Notes: generated from the sequence alone by a model not told the origin. A stretch of 43,188 nucleotides of DNA from Desulfocapsa sp. (GCA_022712975.1 JAFLJO010000119.1:1-43188), one strand, 5' to 3'; shown: positions 8,191-16,293, numbered from the stretch's first letter. A program made the numbers and translations.

Positions 8191-9114
8191 ATGACTTGGA
8201 CAGGTCAAGTATTTAGCGTTGGACAGATTCTCACAGCTGCACAACAGAATAATCTACAGGCAGATATAACTGCTGTGGCTAATGGGGATGCAGGAGCGCC
8301 CAACATAACCCAATCCGGGCTGGGAGCTAATGCAGTAGGTCAAGGAGAGTTAAAAGATGCTGTTCAACAAACAACAGGGTCTGTTGGTACTGGTGACTAT
8401 ATAAATATACTCTTCACTGGAGGCACTTACAGCCTTGGATGGGGTATTGCTGGCGGAACCTTTATTGTTCATGGGTATGATGTAGCATCGTTCGCAGCAG
8501 GTATCAAAGTTCGTAATAATGATCCGGCGACACAGGCATACTATTTCCAGGCGAGATTCCTACAGGCATCTCCACCGTACAATCTAGGTTATGGAGACAT
8601 ACCTCTATTTATATTTGCACTTATAGATAATAATACAAACGAGATTTTAGCAGTAGATACTGCACCAGATGCACCCTGGCACTATAATGGGCCGACAGAT
8701 GTTAAGGCAAAGATATATAAGGATGGGAAGTCTTTTAGGTACTGTAAGCCTGTTGAACTGGAACTATATAACAGAGATGTAAATCTACTTCTTCCTAATG
8801 AAAGAACAGATGTGGTTAGTAGGTTGAAGCAAGAGTCATCTACTGAGCTATTAGAAATAACTCAAGACATAAAGAACGCGGATATGGATATAGTTCAGCA
8901 CCCCTTTATCGGTAGCAATCTAATAGGCAAGACTGTTGTACTGCTAGACCCTTGTAGCAATCTATGTGAAGAGTTGTTTTTCATGAGAGAGCTTGGTGAG
9001 AATACTAATGAATTATTTATGAAAAATAAATTTGTTTTAGATAGCACCCCACTAGATGTACGCAGCCCTAGTGGGGTTATTACAGTTCCATTTAAACAGA
9101 GGAATACAAAATGA
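8191..9114 (+). CDS. Tail fibre / receptor-binding protein candidate
   Basis: The 307-residue protein opens with WTGQVFSVGQILTAAQQNNLQADITAVANG, the start (VGQILTAAQxNNLQ) seen in many phage tail-fibre proteins, followed by GAPNITQSGLGANAVGQGELKDA, a linker that usually precedes distal fibre domains. A compact beta-rich domain (about 70-170) and a C-terminal part rich in charged residues follow. It lies between tail-tip genes and the lysis cassette. A second fibre gene spans the window ends, so the phage has at least two candidate receptor-binding proteins. The stop overlaps the holin start (ATGA). Confidence 0.65.
   Translation: MTWTGQVFSVGQILTAAQQNNLQADITAVANGDAGAPNITQSGLGANAVGQGELKDAVQQTTGSVGTGDYINILFTGGTYSLGWGIAGGTFIVHGYDVASFAAGIKVRNNDPATQAYYFQARFLQASPPYNLGYGDIPLFIFALIDNNTNEILAVDTAPDAPWHYNGPTDVKAKIYKDGKSFRYCKPVELELYNRDVNLLLPNERTDVVSRLKQESSTELLEITQDIKNADMDIVQHPFIGSNLIGKTVVLLDPCSNLCEELFFMRELGENTNELFMKNKFVLDSTPLDVRSPSGVITVPFKQRNTK
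9046..9077 (+). promoter_or_regulatory. Hairpin near the end of the fibre gene, before the lysis cassette
   Basis: ACCCCACTAG (9046-9055) and CTAGTGGGGT (9068-9077) form a perfect 10-bp stem with a 12-base loop, followed by TATTACAG. It lies inside the last codons of the fibre gene, about 35 bases before the holin start. The following T content is weak, so it is more likely an attenuator, RNA-processing site or 3'-end stabiliser than a full terminator. It may set how much transcript enters the lysis genes. Chance is not excluded, but a 10-bp GC-rich perfect stem is unusual in this AT-rich sequence. Confidence 0.45.
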
Positions 9115-9506
9115 TAGGCGTAGCAACAGGACTAATAAGCATGGTATCAAGCATCGGTGGAAAGCTTATTGAGGATAAGGACAAGAAAGCTGATTTTGCT
9201 TTTAAAATTCTCGAACTTGCAGAAAAGAGGATGGAGGTATTGGTCAACAAAACGACATATAAATGGGTTGATGCGCTTGTAAAGCTCGCTTATGCAGGTG
9301 ATCAAATTGTAAAGGGGCTTATTAGGCCAATTGGCTCTGCAGCCATGACTGGTCTTGCTATATATTGTGGCATGAAAGGGATTCAACTTGACCCTGCTGT
9401 AAGTGCTGTTATGGTAGCTGCTTTTCCTGCTTGGGGTGCATCCCGACATGTGGATAAAATCAAAAAGAAAAATTTGCCTGATGATGATAATGAATGGGGG
9501 CTATGA
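9111..9506 (+). CDS. Holin (3TM / GTA-type holin candidate)
   Basis: The 131-residue protein has an amphipathic or hydrophobic N-terminus (MIGVATGLISMVSSIGGKL), a charged central helix (IEDKDKKADFAFKILELAEKRME), then hydrophobic segments about 73-95 (GLIRPIGSAAMTGLAIYCGMKG) and 97-114 (DPAVSAVMVAAFPAWGASR), and ends in a basic/acidic tail (KIKKKNLPDDDNE). This layout matches the GTA_holin_3TM group (PF11351). It is directly followed by an amidase, giving a lysis cassette. It would act in the inner membrane to time lysis. Confidence 0.7.
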   Translation: MIGVATGLISMVSSIGGKLIEDKDKKADFAFKILELAEKRMEVLVNKTTYKWVDALVKLAYAGDQIVKGLIRPIGSAAMTGLAIYCGMKGIQLDPAVSAVMVAAFPAWGASRHVDKIKKKNLPDDDNEWGL

Positions 9507-10045
9507 TGATACTAATATCAACCGGCCACCACAGCAAAAGAAGGGGTGCATGTTTTGAAGGATTTTGTGAATATGATGAAGCACTTCTTTGGTCTTCTGA
9601 AATTGCACATCAACTATCAAGCTCAATATGTAGAGTTGTCCCGCCAGGGTACTTGAGGAACAAAGTAAACTATATAAACTCAATCAATGATTCTAAATTG
9701 GCTATTGAGATACACTTTAATGGTGCTGTTGACTCAAAAGGGAATAGAATTGGCAAAGGCAGTGAGACACTATACTTTCCAGGAAGTGAAAAAGGTAAAG
9801 CTGCTGCAGAGCAAATTCAATCTTCAATATCAAAGTTGTTTGTGCCAGACAGAGGTGTGAAAGAAGGCTGGTACAGAATGGACAAGAGCAGAGGAGTTGA
9901 CTATTTTCTTGCTAAAACAAGATGTGTTGCAATAATAATAGAACCAGAGTTCATACATCACAGAGAGCTAATCACTAGCAACAGGGTTGAGGCCTGCAAG
10001 AGAATTGCAGATACATGTAGTGATATATTAGAAAGTTGGGGATAA
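9503..10045 (+). CDS. Endolysin, N-acetylmuramoyl-L-alanine amidase (Amidase_3)
   Basis: The enzyme cleaves the amide bond between MurNAc and the peptide stem of peptidoglycan. Expected zinc and catalytic residues of the Amidase_3 fold are visible: ISTGHH (His9 or His10), a Glu around 19-26 (FEGFCEYDE), EIHFNG (His71) and IIIEPEF (Glu147/Glu149). The family normally shows G-H, E, SxHxN and ExGF. The start is ambiguous: ATG 9503 overlaps the holin stop as ATGA, ATG 9506 is three bases on, and ATG 9494 would add three residues; GGGGG at 9496-9500 serves 9503 or 9506. At 180 residues it is a single domain with no cell-wall-binding module, common in phages of Gram-negative hosts. There is no signal peptide, so it needs the holin. 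Confidence 0.85.
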   Translation: MMILISTGHHSKRRGACFEGFCEYDEALLWSSEIAHQLSSSICRVVPPGYLRNKVNYINSINDSKLAIEIHFNGAVDSKGNRIGKGSETLYFPGSEKGKAAAEQIQSSISKLFVPDRGVKEGWYRMDKSRGVDYFLAKTRCVAIIIEPEFIHHRELITSNRVEACKRIADTCSDILESWG

Positions 10046-10047
10046 TC

Positions 10048-10389
10048 ATGAAAGTTATTAATTGTATCATATATAAAGTTGTAGCCCCTTTATTAGTTGC
10101 TTTGATGGTTTCTGTAATAGCATGGACAATTAGCACAGTGTATAAGACAAGTATAAATGTATCCACAATATCAGTTGTCGTTAGTCTGATGAGTGAAAAA
10201 GTTGAAGCAATGTCGAATGCTACCAATCCTGATTTAATCAATCTTAGAATCAACACGTTAGATGAGAGGGTGGATAAAATAGAAAATTCACCCTATCCAA
10301 CTAATCAGTCGATAAAGCCCGAGAATAGGCTCTATAATCCGCCGTCTCACGGACTATCTCTACCAACCCCTTACATTTATATACCCTAA
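10048..10389 (+). CDS. Membrane-anchored lysis accessory protein, i-spanin (Rz)-like candidate
   Basis: ATG 10048 has GGGG at 10038-10041 upstream; a TTG at 10036 is possible but weak. The 113-residue protein has one N-terminal membrane segment (about 8-30, IYKVVAPLLVALMVSVIAWTIS), then a helical, probably coiled region (VVVSLMSEKVEAMSNA ... LRINTLDERVDKIEN) and a Pro-rich C-terminus (YNPPSHGLSLPTPYIYIP). Last gene of the lysis cassette plus this topology fits an i-spanin that links inner and outer membranes. I found no nested or following lipoprotein (o-spanin), so a holin or antiholin role remains possible. Confidence 0.5.
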   Translation: MKVINCIIYKVVAPLLVALMVSVIAWTISTVYKTSINVSTISVVVSLMSEKVEAMSNATNPDLINLRINTLDERVDKIENSPYPTNQSIKPENRLYNPPSHGLSLPTPYIYIP

Positions 10390-10412
10390 AAAGAAAGCCC
10401 CTAGAGGGGCTT
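10387..10412 (-). terminator. Intrinsic terminator of the leftward operon
   Basis: AAGCCCC (10395-10401), loop TAGA, GGGGCTT (10406-10412) form a 7-bp stem. Read on the minus strand the stem is followed by TTTCTTTTTA, a clear U tract, so it terminates leftward transcription coming from the ligase gene. On the plus strand the downstream TTAGATTTGG is a poor U tract, so termination of the rightward lysis transcript here would be weaker. It lies between convergent gene ends at 10389 and 10457. Confidence 0.85.
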
Positions 10413-10456
10413 AGATTTGGCTGTACTAAAAAGGCTATATAAATCAATAACTTATA

Positions 10457-11533
10457 TCACTCAGACTCTTTCTCTCGCCAACCAGTCACTATTGGATGAA
10501 ATGGAATTCCACCATCTGTAAGCTCTGCATATTCAACATTAACTTTTCGACCTATGCACTCAGTCCTTTCAAGATACGCCAGTGCCTTCTCCATCACATT
10601 GCCAGGTGCAGATGCACTAAATGTTTTCCCATCAGCCATGGTACATTTCAAAACTCCCCATCCATCCACAGACTTAGTTACATCAACAACGAGAAATTCA
10701 TCATCAAGCATCTTTTTGATTTTCACTAACCCCTTTGATCGTTTTCCAGCTTCATATGGATATCCATCTACCCTAGCAATCAACCCTTCATAGCCAAAAT
10801 CAATAACCTCTTTCAACATAGTTGATATTGATTTTTGGAAATTAAACGTGAATGCTATGATTACATATTCAAACATCCATGGCTTTATAATTTCACATAT
10901 GTCATTATGTCTTTTAGAATAAGATTCACCACTAATAATATCATAACAAATAAACTGCAAATTAGAAGTCTCACCTTGCCTTTTCTTTACATAGCTTGAT
11001 ATCTTCTGAAGACTTGTTCCATGGATGTATAATTCCCCATCCAGTGTGGTGCCTTCTTTAATGTCAGATAGGCAATTCAATATCTCATGAATTGAATCGA
11101 TTCTTTTTCCATTCCTTGAATATGCAAATACTTCTCCATCAACTTTTGTTATCAAACAGCGGTGTCCATTGTATTTCCTTTGATACAACGCCCCTTCGAC
11201 CCATGATACATCTTTCATCTTATCATATCGTTGGGCGAGCATAGGTTTTTCACTTCCAAGCAAATTAACACGCTTGTTATTCTTTGCATCTTCAATATCA
11301 TATACATATCCTGAATCAAGTTTTTTATTAATCCTTGAATCAATTCGAGACAATAATTGTTCCTCAAGTGATCTGGATGCCTTTCCTTCATTTATTTCTT
11401 CATATCTACAAACCATTTCCCCCATAAGAATACCATAGTTAATTTGTATCACAAAAGCTTCTGCTGATATTGACCATACTCGCATAGCCCCTATGTTATC
11501 TTTTGCATATAATGATATCACATCAACGTCCAT
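10457..11533 (-). CDS. ATP-dependent DNA ligase with N-terminal WGR-like domain
   Basis: The 358-residue protein seals DNA nicks. Nucleotidyltransferase motifs are complete: motif I KYNG with AMP-accepting Lys120, SRNGKR (motif Ia/II region), TLDGELY with Glu167 (motif III), YEGLIAR (motif IV) and LVKIKK (motif V, about 268-273), then a short OB domain. Before the core lies about 80 residues resembling a WGR domain (LYAKDNIGAMRVWSI ... YGILMGEMV ... EEQLLSRIDSRINKKLDSGYV), a build seen in other phage ligases and probably DNA-binding. The start is ATG 11533, with AGGAG 7 bases upstream, rather than longer starts that would run deep into csrA. It overlaps the csrA stop by 11 bases. It is the last gene of the leftward unit. 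Confidence 0.9.
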   Translation of the reverse strand: MDVDVISLYAKDNIGAMRVWSISAEAFVIQINYGILMGEMVCRYEEINEGKASRSLEEQLLSRIDSRINKKLDSGYVYDIEDAKNNKRVNLLGSEKPMLAQRYDKMKDVSWVEGALYQRKYNGHRCLITKVDGEVFAYSRNGKRIDSIHEILNCLSDIKEGTTLDGELYIHGTSLQKISSYVKKRQGETSNLQFICYDIISGESYSKRHNDICEIIKPWMFEYVIIAFTFNFQKSISTMLKEVIDFGYEGLIARVDGYPYEAGKRSKGLVKIKKMLDDEFLVVDVTKSVDGWGVLKCTMADGKTFSASAPGNVMEKALAYLERTECIGRKVNVEYAELTDGGIPFHPIVTGWREKESE

Positions 11534-11690
11534 CATATATCTCCTCACGCACAATTTTGTATTTATGCTCGGCATCAAAGCCAAGCTGAATACTGCGTTT
11601 ATTTACTTTAGTCAATGTGACTCTTATTTCATCCTTTTCTGGGGTTATAATTATGATTGACTCACCAACTGTTCTGTCTAATAATAGCAT
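11523..11690 (-). CDS. csrA: CsrA/RsmA-family RNA-binding translational regulator
   Basis: A 55-residue protein beginning MLLLDRTVGESI and ending IVREEIYDGR. CsrA homodimers bind GGA motifs in mRNA leaders and usually block translation. The hallmark residues are present: Leu4 and Arg6 of the first strand, VGES, the IRVTL and SIQLGFDA strands, and VREEIY with Arg48, equivalent to the RNA-contacting Arg44 of E. coli CsrA. The usual Thr5 is Asp. ATG 11690 has AAGGAA about 8 bases upstream; a longer start at 11720 would lie inside dnaE. It sits between the polymerase and ligase genes and overlaps the ligase start, so it is co-expressed with replication. Whether its targets are host or phage mRNAs cannot be seen. 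Confidence 0.9.
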   Translation of the reverse strand: MLLLDRTVGESIIIITPEKDEIRVTLTKVNKRSIQLGFDAEHKYKIVREEIYDGR

Positions 11691-11691
11691 T

Positions 11692-14517
11692 TTACGATTC
11701 CTTCTTACCAATGTAATCATTTAAATTTAAAATCTCTTTCACATTAACTCTGCGCCACCCTCCTTTGATAACTCCTTTTATCAAATACCAATCCCCTCCA
11801 ACATCCCCTGATTCTGCAATATTCCTGCCAATCTTGTCATACCTAAATCTATCAATTGTACATATTATGCTATCAGTATCATCCTCAACAGTAAAGTTCA
11901 AAAACAAAGTGTCCCTTTCAATTATCTTGCCACCTCTCTTAACAACACTCTGATACTCATTCAAATCACGTAAGTTTCTGTCAACCAGGCAACCTATGAA
12001 TACATATGTCCCGTCATCATCTATACTGGATATAAGTGAAGGTGGCTTATCAAGACCATGGTCTTCACAGTTCTCATACAAATCACCCCAGTGATACTTA
12101 CAAGGTGAAAGAATATCAAAAACAGTCTCAGGGTGTAGCAATTTATTTGTGATAGAAGCAGTGAGTGGCATTCCACTTTTCCGTTTGCTTATTATGTCCC
12201 TTGCTTTCACAACTCCAATCCCGTGTAGATTTGTAAGACCTCCAATAATAACCCCATCATGTATAGTCCAACCAACTAGTGAGTTATCAGGGTCTACAGG
12301 AATATACTTAATCCCTTCAACTTCCACTGCATCTCTTAGTATTTTAATAGCACCCTTATCATCTTTTGCATTATTCAAACAAGCAACTGTAAACTCCAAT
12401 GGGTAGTGTGCTTTCATATATGCTGTCCAATAGCTTATCATACCATAGCTTACAGCATGAGACTTGTTGAATGCCCATGAGCCAAATGTTACCATACTTT
12501 CCCAAACGTTAATTGCTTCAGCATCTGGTATGTCTTTAGCCCTTGTTCCTTCCAAAAAGTTATTTCTATACTTATTGAAGAACTCTTCACCGAGACTCTT
12601 ACTTGCTGCTTTGCGTAGTTCACTGACATCCTCCCATGACAAGCCACCATACTCACGACCAATGGTCATAAGTTGTTCTTGGTATACAATTGTTCCGAGT
12701 GTTTCTTCAGTATTCCTTATGACTGCTTCATCAGCACTCATGTACTCAATCAATTCCTTCCCAGTACGTCTCGCTACAAATGTATTGGTACCACCTGAAT
12801 GTAATGGGCCAGGTCGTGCTAATGATGTTATTGCGACAATATCATTGAAATTTTCAATGCCCATCTGTCTTGTTATCGATTGTAGTGCGTATCCTTCAAA
12901 TTGGAATATGCCAGATAGTCGCATGTCATTGAATATCTTAAATGTCAACTCATCATCAAGTGGCAATTTGTAATAATCATTATAGTCGATGCCTGCTAAA
13001 ATGGCACAGTCTTCAAGCACAGATAATGTTCTAAGCCCGAGACAATCTATCTTCAATAATCCAAGTGACTCTGCATCTTTCTTATCAAGCATAACCACAT
13101 CATCACGGCTATTTATTCCTGCATAATTATCCAACTCTTTATTACAAACAATTATACCAGCAGCATGAACCCCACTGTGCCTTGCGTGATTTTCAATCCT
13201 TTCAACTATTCTCATCTCAGGATACTTCTCAATGAATACTTTGCCAACCTCAGTTGATTCAAATGTATCCATTATGCACATTGCTGATCTGGCATCACCG
13301 CCAGACCTCTCAATTATTGCGCTTTTAACATCTTCTGTTTCATATGATGGAATGCCGAGACCTGCTGCGAACTCACCAATTGCTGATTTTGGCTTCAACC
13401 GTGATACTGTTGCAATATGTTTTACTTTATCTTCACCATAGTCTTTTATTAATTGCTTGATTACCAAATCTCTTTTCTTGTCTGGGAAGTCAATATCAAT
13501 ATCAGGCAAATCAAAGCGATTGATATCAATAAATCTTTCAAATATCAACCCAAACTTTATGGGGTCAACTTCAGTTATGCCTGCAAGATAACAAACAAGA
13601 CTGCCAGCAGAACTACCACGTGAAGGCCCAACAAGCATCCTTGCCTTTGCTTTCATTATCATATCAGCAACGATAAGAAAGTAATCAACATAATCTTTTT
13701 CAATGATTAAGTGCATTTCCCTTTCAAATCTATCTGAATATTCAGCATTGCTATTTAGATTTATACCCTTGCTCACAGCACCTTCAATACATAGCTGTCT
13801 TAGATTTAGCCTGCCATGATATTTAACCATATCTGATTTCTCGATAGTAGCATTACATATGCTTGCAATATCATGAGTGTTGTTAATTGCATCATCAAGC
13901 TCAAGTGAATCAAGCTTCTTTATTGACCATCGCCATTCTTCTGTGCTTTGTATATGCTGTTGGTATGTTTGACTATTGCTCCTATCTCCTGCTAATAGTT
14001 CATACACGCCCTTATCAGAAGCAGTTGGATATGCATTATCAACAATTGCTACTCTCGGCTTATCACAATGTAGTATGTGCAATGGAGTCTTATTGGATAG
14101 GCCGATGTAATCAATTCGCTCTGGAATATTAAACCACTCGGCGATCACAATGATGTTCTCACTTAGGCTCCAGATGTCAATAAGCCCGACCCTTGGGAAG
14201 TAATAGAAGTTGTCATATGCTGTCTTAATAAGTTTGTATATCTCTTTCAAACCAGCGTCATTCTTTGCCAATAGTATGTAAATTGGGCCAAACTGCTTTG
14301 ATTTTTCATGAGGCTTCTCAATCACCATGACCCTTATGCCAAAAATTGGCTTCACAGAATTAGCTTTGCAATATTTTTGAAACTTAACGTGCCCAAACGT
14401 ATTGTTGACATCTGCAATACCAACTGAGCTGCCTTTTCCAATAGGCAACTCAGATAGATGTTGAAATGTTTGCTTAAAGCTGAATTCAGACTTAAGGGCT
14501 AAGTGAACAATATCCAT
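11692..14517 (-). CDS. dnaE: DNA polymerase III alpha subunit (DnaE type)
   Basis: The 941-residue replicative polymerase has a PHP-like N-terminal domain (VHLALKSEFSF ... VGIADVNNTFGHVKFQKYC; its metal-binding histidines look degraded), the C-family signature GPSRGSSAGSL (297-307), catalytic LPDIDIDFPD (Asp339, Asp341), the third acid Asp491 in LLKIDCLGLRTL, and SWAFNKSHAVSYGMISYWTAYMKAHYP. A C-terminal OB-like region (TYVFIGCLV...) is kept, but the protein is about 200 residues shorter than E. coli DnaE and seems to lack the tau-binding tail. ATG 14517 directly abuts the DnaQ-like stop, with GGAGG upstream, so polymerase and proofreader are translated as a pair. Confidence 0.93.
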   Translation of the reverse strand: MDIVHLALKSEFSFKQTFQHLSELPIGKGSSVGIADVNNTFGHVKFQKYCKANSVKPIFGIRVMVIEKPHEKSKQFGPIYILLAKNDAGLKEIYKLIKTAYDNFYYFPRVGLIDIWSLSENIIVIAEWFNIPERIDYIGLSNKTPLHILHCDKPRVAIVDNAYPTASDKGVYELLAGDRSNSQTYQQHIQSTEEWRWSIKKLDSLELDDAINNTHDIASICNATIEKSDMVKYHGRLNLRQLCIEGAVSKGINLNSNAEYSDRFEREMHLIIEKDYVDYFLIVADMIMKAKARMLVGPSRGSSAGSLVCYLAGITEVDPIKFGLIFERFIDINRFDLPDIDIDFPDKKRDLVIKQLIKDYGEDKVKHIATVSRLKPKSAIGEFAAGLGIPSYETEDVKSAIIERSGGDARSAMCIMDTFESTEVGKVFIEKYPEMRIVERIENHARHSGVHAAGIIVCNKELDNYAGINSRDDVVMLDKKDAESLGLLKIDCLGLRTLSVLEDCAILAGIDYNDYYKLPLDDELTFKIFNDMRLSGIFQFEGYALQSITRQMGIENFNDIVAITSLARPGPLHSGGTNTFVARRTGKELIEYMSADEAVIRNTEETLGTIVYQEQLMTIGREYGGLSWEDVSELRKAASKSLGEEFFNKYRNNFLEGTRAKDIPDAEAINVWESMVTFGSWAFNKSHAVSYGMISYWTAYMKAHYPLEFTVACLNNAKDDKGAIKILRDAVEVEGIKYIPVDPDNSLVGWTIHDGVIIGGLTNLHGIGVVKARDIISKRKSGMPLTASITNKLLHPETVFDILSPCKYHWGDLYENCEDHGLDKPPSLISSIDDDGTYVFIGCLVDRNLRDLNEYQSVVKRGGKIIERDTLFLNFTVEDDTDSIICTIDRFRYDKIGRNIAESGDVGGDWYLIKGVIKGGWRRVNVKEILNLNDYIGKKES

Positions 14518-15060
14518 TTAGACCTCCACAATGCCTTCTTCAACTAACCAATGGAAACAGCGCACTAAAGCGTACACATCATTCTTCGCTCTATGTGCAC
14601 CACTAACAAATTCAAGTCCAGTTGCATACTTATGTAACTTGCCAAGATTCAGTCGCTTGCCCTCGATGTGCATAGTTTTTTCAATCGTGCATATATGACG
14701 CATTGGCCATGGGAAGTTTGCTTGAAATCCTAGTCTTGCAAGCTCATACCATAGAACACCAACATCAAAATTTGCATTATGAGCAACTAAGATATCTTCA
14801 CCAAGAAATAACTGTGCAAGCTCATCATAAATTTCAATAAATGATGGAGCATCAGCAACCATTGCATCATCAATACCGTTGATTTTAATTGTTGCCTCAG
14901 GGATTGGGATGCCTGGTTTTACGAGTGATTCAAACTCGCCAATCATATTGAATTCCTTATCAACTCTTACACAACATATCTCGGTCATGTGAGGCTGCAG
15001 TTCAATTTTTGCATCAAAAGCGCGCAAGAAGCCAGTTGTTTCAGTATCAAATATGATCAT
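14518..15060 (-). CDS. dnaQ: DnaQ-like DEDDh 3'-5' exonuclease (proofreading subunit)
   Basis: The 180-residue protein has all exonuclease motifs: Exo I FDTETTG (Asp5, Glu7), Exo II LVAHNANFDVGVLWYEL, and Exo III with the DEDDh histidine, GAHRAKNDVYAL. It should remove mismatched 3' ends for the alpha subunit encoded immediately downstream (ATG one base after this stop). It is about the size of the catalytic domain of epsilon and lacks an obvious C-terminal alpha-binding tail. It overlaps the preceding gene by ATGA. Confidence 0.92.
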   Translation of the reverse strand: MIIFDTETTGFLRAFDAKIELQPHMTEICCVRVDKEFNMIGEFESLVKPGIPIPEATIKINGIDDAMVADAPSFIEIYDELAQLFLGEDILVAHNANFDVGVLWYELARLGFQANFPWPMRHICTIEKTMHIEGKRLNLGKLHKYATGLEFVSGAHRAKNDVYALVRCFHWLVEEGIVEV

Positions 15061-15353
15061 GCTGCACCATCCAATTCACTTAACATCGCTGCATATGCAA
15101 TCATATCATCAAGTGAATCTTGATGCCCTTCTTGAAAGTTCCTTGTGTATCTAAGTAGCTTCCCAGCAATCATGCTAACTAATGCATATCGCCCCTGATC
15201 ATCAGCAGATGACAAATCAACACCATCTGGGAATAATGCTTGCATAACATCACCGTGAAGCTTATATGCATTACCATATTCTTCATTTCTGAATTCATGA
15301 AGTTTTGCAACATCACTTAACTTCTTAACCACATTATTTTTTTGCTTAGCCAT
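15057..15353 (-). CDS. DUF1599 / MazG-like all-helical nucleotide-associated protein
   Basis: The 98-residue helical protein has HEFRNEEYGNAYKLHGDVM, SMIAGKLLRYTRNF and QDSLDDMIAYAAMLSEL. The pattern of a YG helix, a K.LRY helix and an acidic DS..D...YAAM helix resembles DUF1599 (nucleotide modification associated domain 1) and, more distantly, MazG-type NTP pyrophosphatases. Function in nucleotide metabolism is therefore likely, but the substrate is unknown. It lies between a methyltransferase and the proofreading exonuclease. Confidence 0.55.
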   Translation of the reverse strand: MAKQKNNVVKKLSDVAKLHEFRNEEYGNAYKLHGDVMQALFPDGVDLSSADDQGRYALVSMIAGKLLRYTRNFQEGHQDSLDDMIAYAAMLSELDGAA

Positions 15354-15358
15354 ATCAA

Positions 15359-15853
15359 TTACTCCTTAACAAGTTGTGTCATTAAACAAAGATTGCGCTC
15401 CACTACCCCAATTATAATATTGAGGTGTATTTTAAATTTCCATTCAATTTCATTCTTATCGTAGTATGGGTTATTGAAAAGAGTCTTCCATGTTTCTTCA
15501 GTGAAGAAGTGCTTGTGGTCTAAATCATGACATGCCATTTGACTTGTATAATAAGGCACAACAATATTCATGTGTCCGCCTGGTACAAGGACGCGTTGAC
15601 AATCTAAAAGCATTTTTACAGGGTCTTTGCAATGCTCAAGAAAATGGTATGCATGAATAACATCCACTGTATTATTGCCATGCACAATTGGTGTGGTATT
15701 TGCATCCCATTCAGGATAATCATAATTTAAACAACCATCCAATGGTGAATTGCCGCATCCAAGATTTATCTCGACATCACCAAAACCGACACCTGATAAT
15801 GGATTGTTAATAGTTCTTTTCATGCCAAGCTGGAATATACTTTCAATACTCAT
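15359..15853 (-). CDS. SAM-dependent methyltransferase (class I, Methyltransf_11 type)
   Basis: The 164-residue protein has motif I EINLGCGNSPLDGCLNYDY (about residues 28-45), motif II/III VDVIHAYHFLEHCKDPVKML and the post-motif RVLVPGGHMNIVVPYY, then a DHKHFFTEETW segment. There is no (D/N)PPY, so an adenine or N4-cytosine DNA methyltransferase is unlikely. Small enzymes of this shape often act on sugars, lipids or small molecules. ATG 15853 overlaps the preceding TGA and has AAGGAG 7 bases upstream; a TTG one codon earlier is less likely. The target is unknown; modified nucleotides or surface glycans are options from the other genes present. Confidence 0.75.
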   Translation of the reverse strand: MSIESIFQLGMKRTINNPLSGVGFGDVEINLGCGNSPLDGCLNYDYPEWDANTTPIVHGNNTVDVIHAYHFLEHCKDPVKMLLDCQRVLVPGGHMNIVVPYYTSQMACHDLDHKHFFTEETWKTLFNNPYYDKNEIEWKFKIHLNIIIGVVERNLCLMTQLVKE

Positions 15854-16293
15854 CAATAGGCTCCTTCTTTAACTTGTAAACACGTGATACCATTATCACG
15901 ATACATTTTAACAACTTGATCACGATCATCAAAAGCACATATGACACAGTAGTCTAATTGAATCGCATCAAGCATTCGCTTCTTAACAATCGTGTCCTTT
16001 TCAAAATTGTCAATGTCTCTCATCATCAATGACTTAGGGAATATTCCATAGACTCCAAGCTTGTGAGCAGTTTCTTGAAATACAGATATTGACCTTCCAG
16101 TACATATTATTATATCATATTGACTATCTAAACAATACAACAGATTGGCAATGTCAGGATATATTTCATCATCTATGCACTTCTTATTAAATGCATTGTA
16201 GTCCTTGTGGTTGCCTTGGATTAGATGGATACGATGATCAATATTAAACAGGGTACCATCAAGGTCAAAAATCATACAATCTGGCTTTGTCAT
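15853..16293 (-). CDS. HAD-superfamily polynucleotide 3'-phosphatase (T4 PNKP phosphatase-like)
   Basis: The 146-residue protein has HAD motif I FDLDGT (Asp10, Asp12), motif II ICTGRS (Thr65), a Lys-rich VKKRMLD segment (motif III) and motif IV AFDDRDQVVKMYRDNGITCLQ. The last block closely matches the end of T4 polynucleotide kinase ([20 protein letters not shown]), so removal of 3'-phosphates from nucleic acid ends is the best prediction. The kinase half of T4 Pnk is absent. With the ligase in the same operon, repair of 3'-phosphate breaks before sealing is plausible. A nucleotide phosphatase role cannot be excluded. It overlaps thyX by ATGA. Confidence 0.8.
   Translation of the reverse strand: MTKPDCMIFDLDGTLFNIDHRIHLIQGNHKDYNAFNKKCIDDEIYPDIANLLYCLDSQYDIIICTGRSISVFQETAHKLGVYGIFPKSLMMRDIDNFEKDTIVKKRMLDAIQLDYCVICAFDDRDQVVKMYRDNGITCLQVKEGAY

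Noticed and set aside
12464..12973. 169-codon plus-strand frame inside dnaE
   Set aside because: The opposite frame is the conserved polymerase catalytic region; this product has no recognisable motif and no ribosome site.
15359..15853. Methyltransferase as a DNA adenine or N4-cytosine methylase
   Set aside because: There is no (D/N/S)PP(Y/F) motif; the fold motifs fit small-molecule or glycan methyltransferases.
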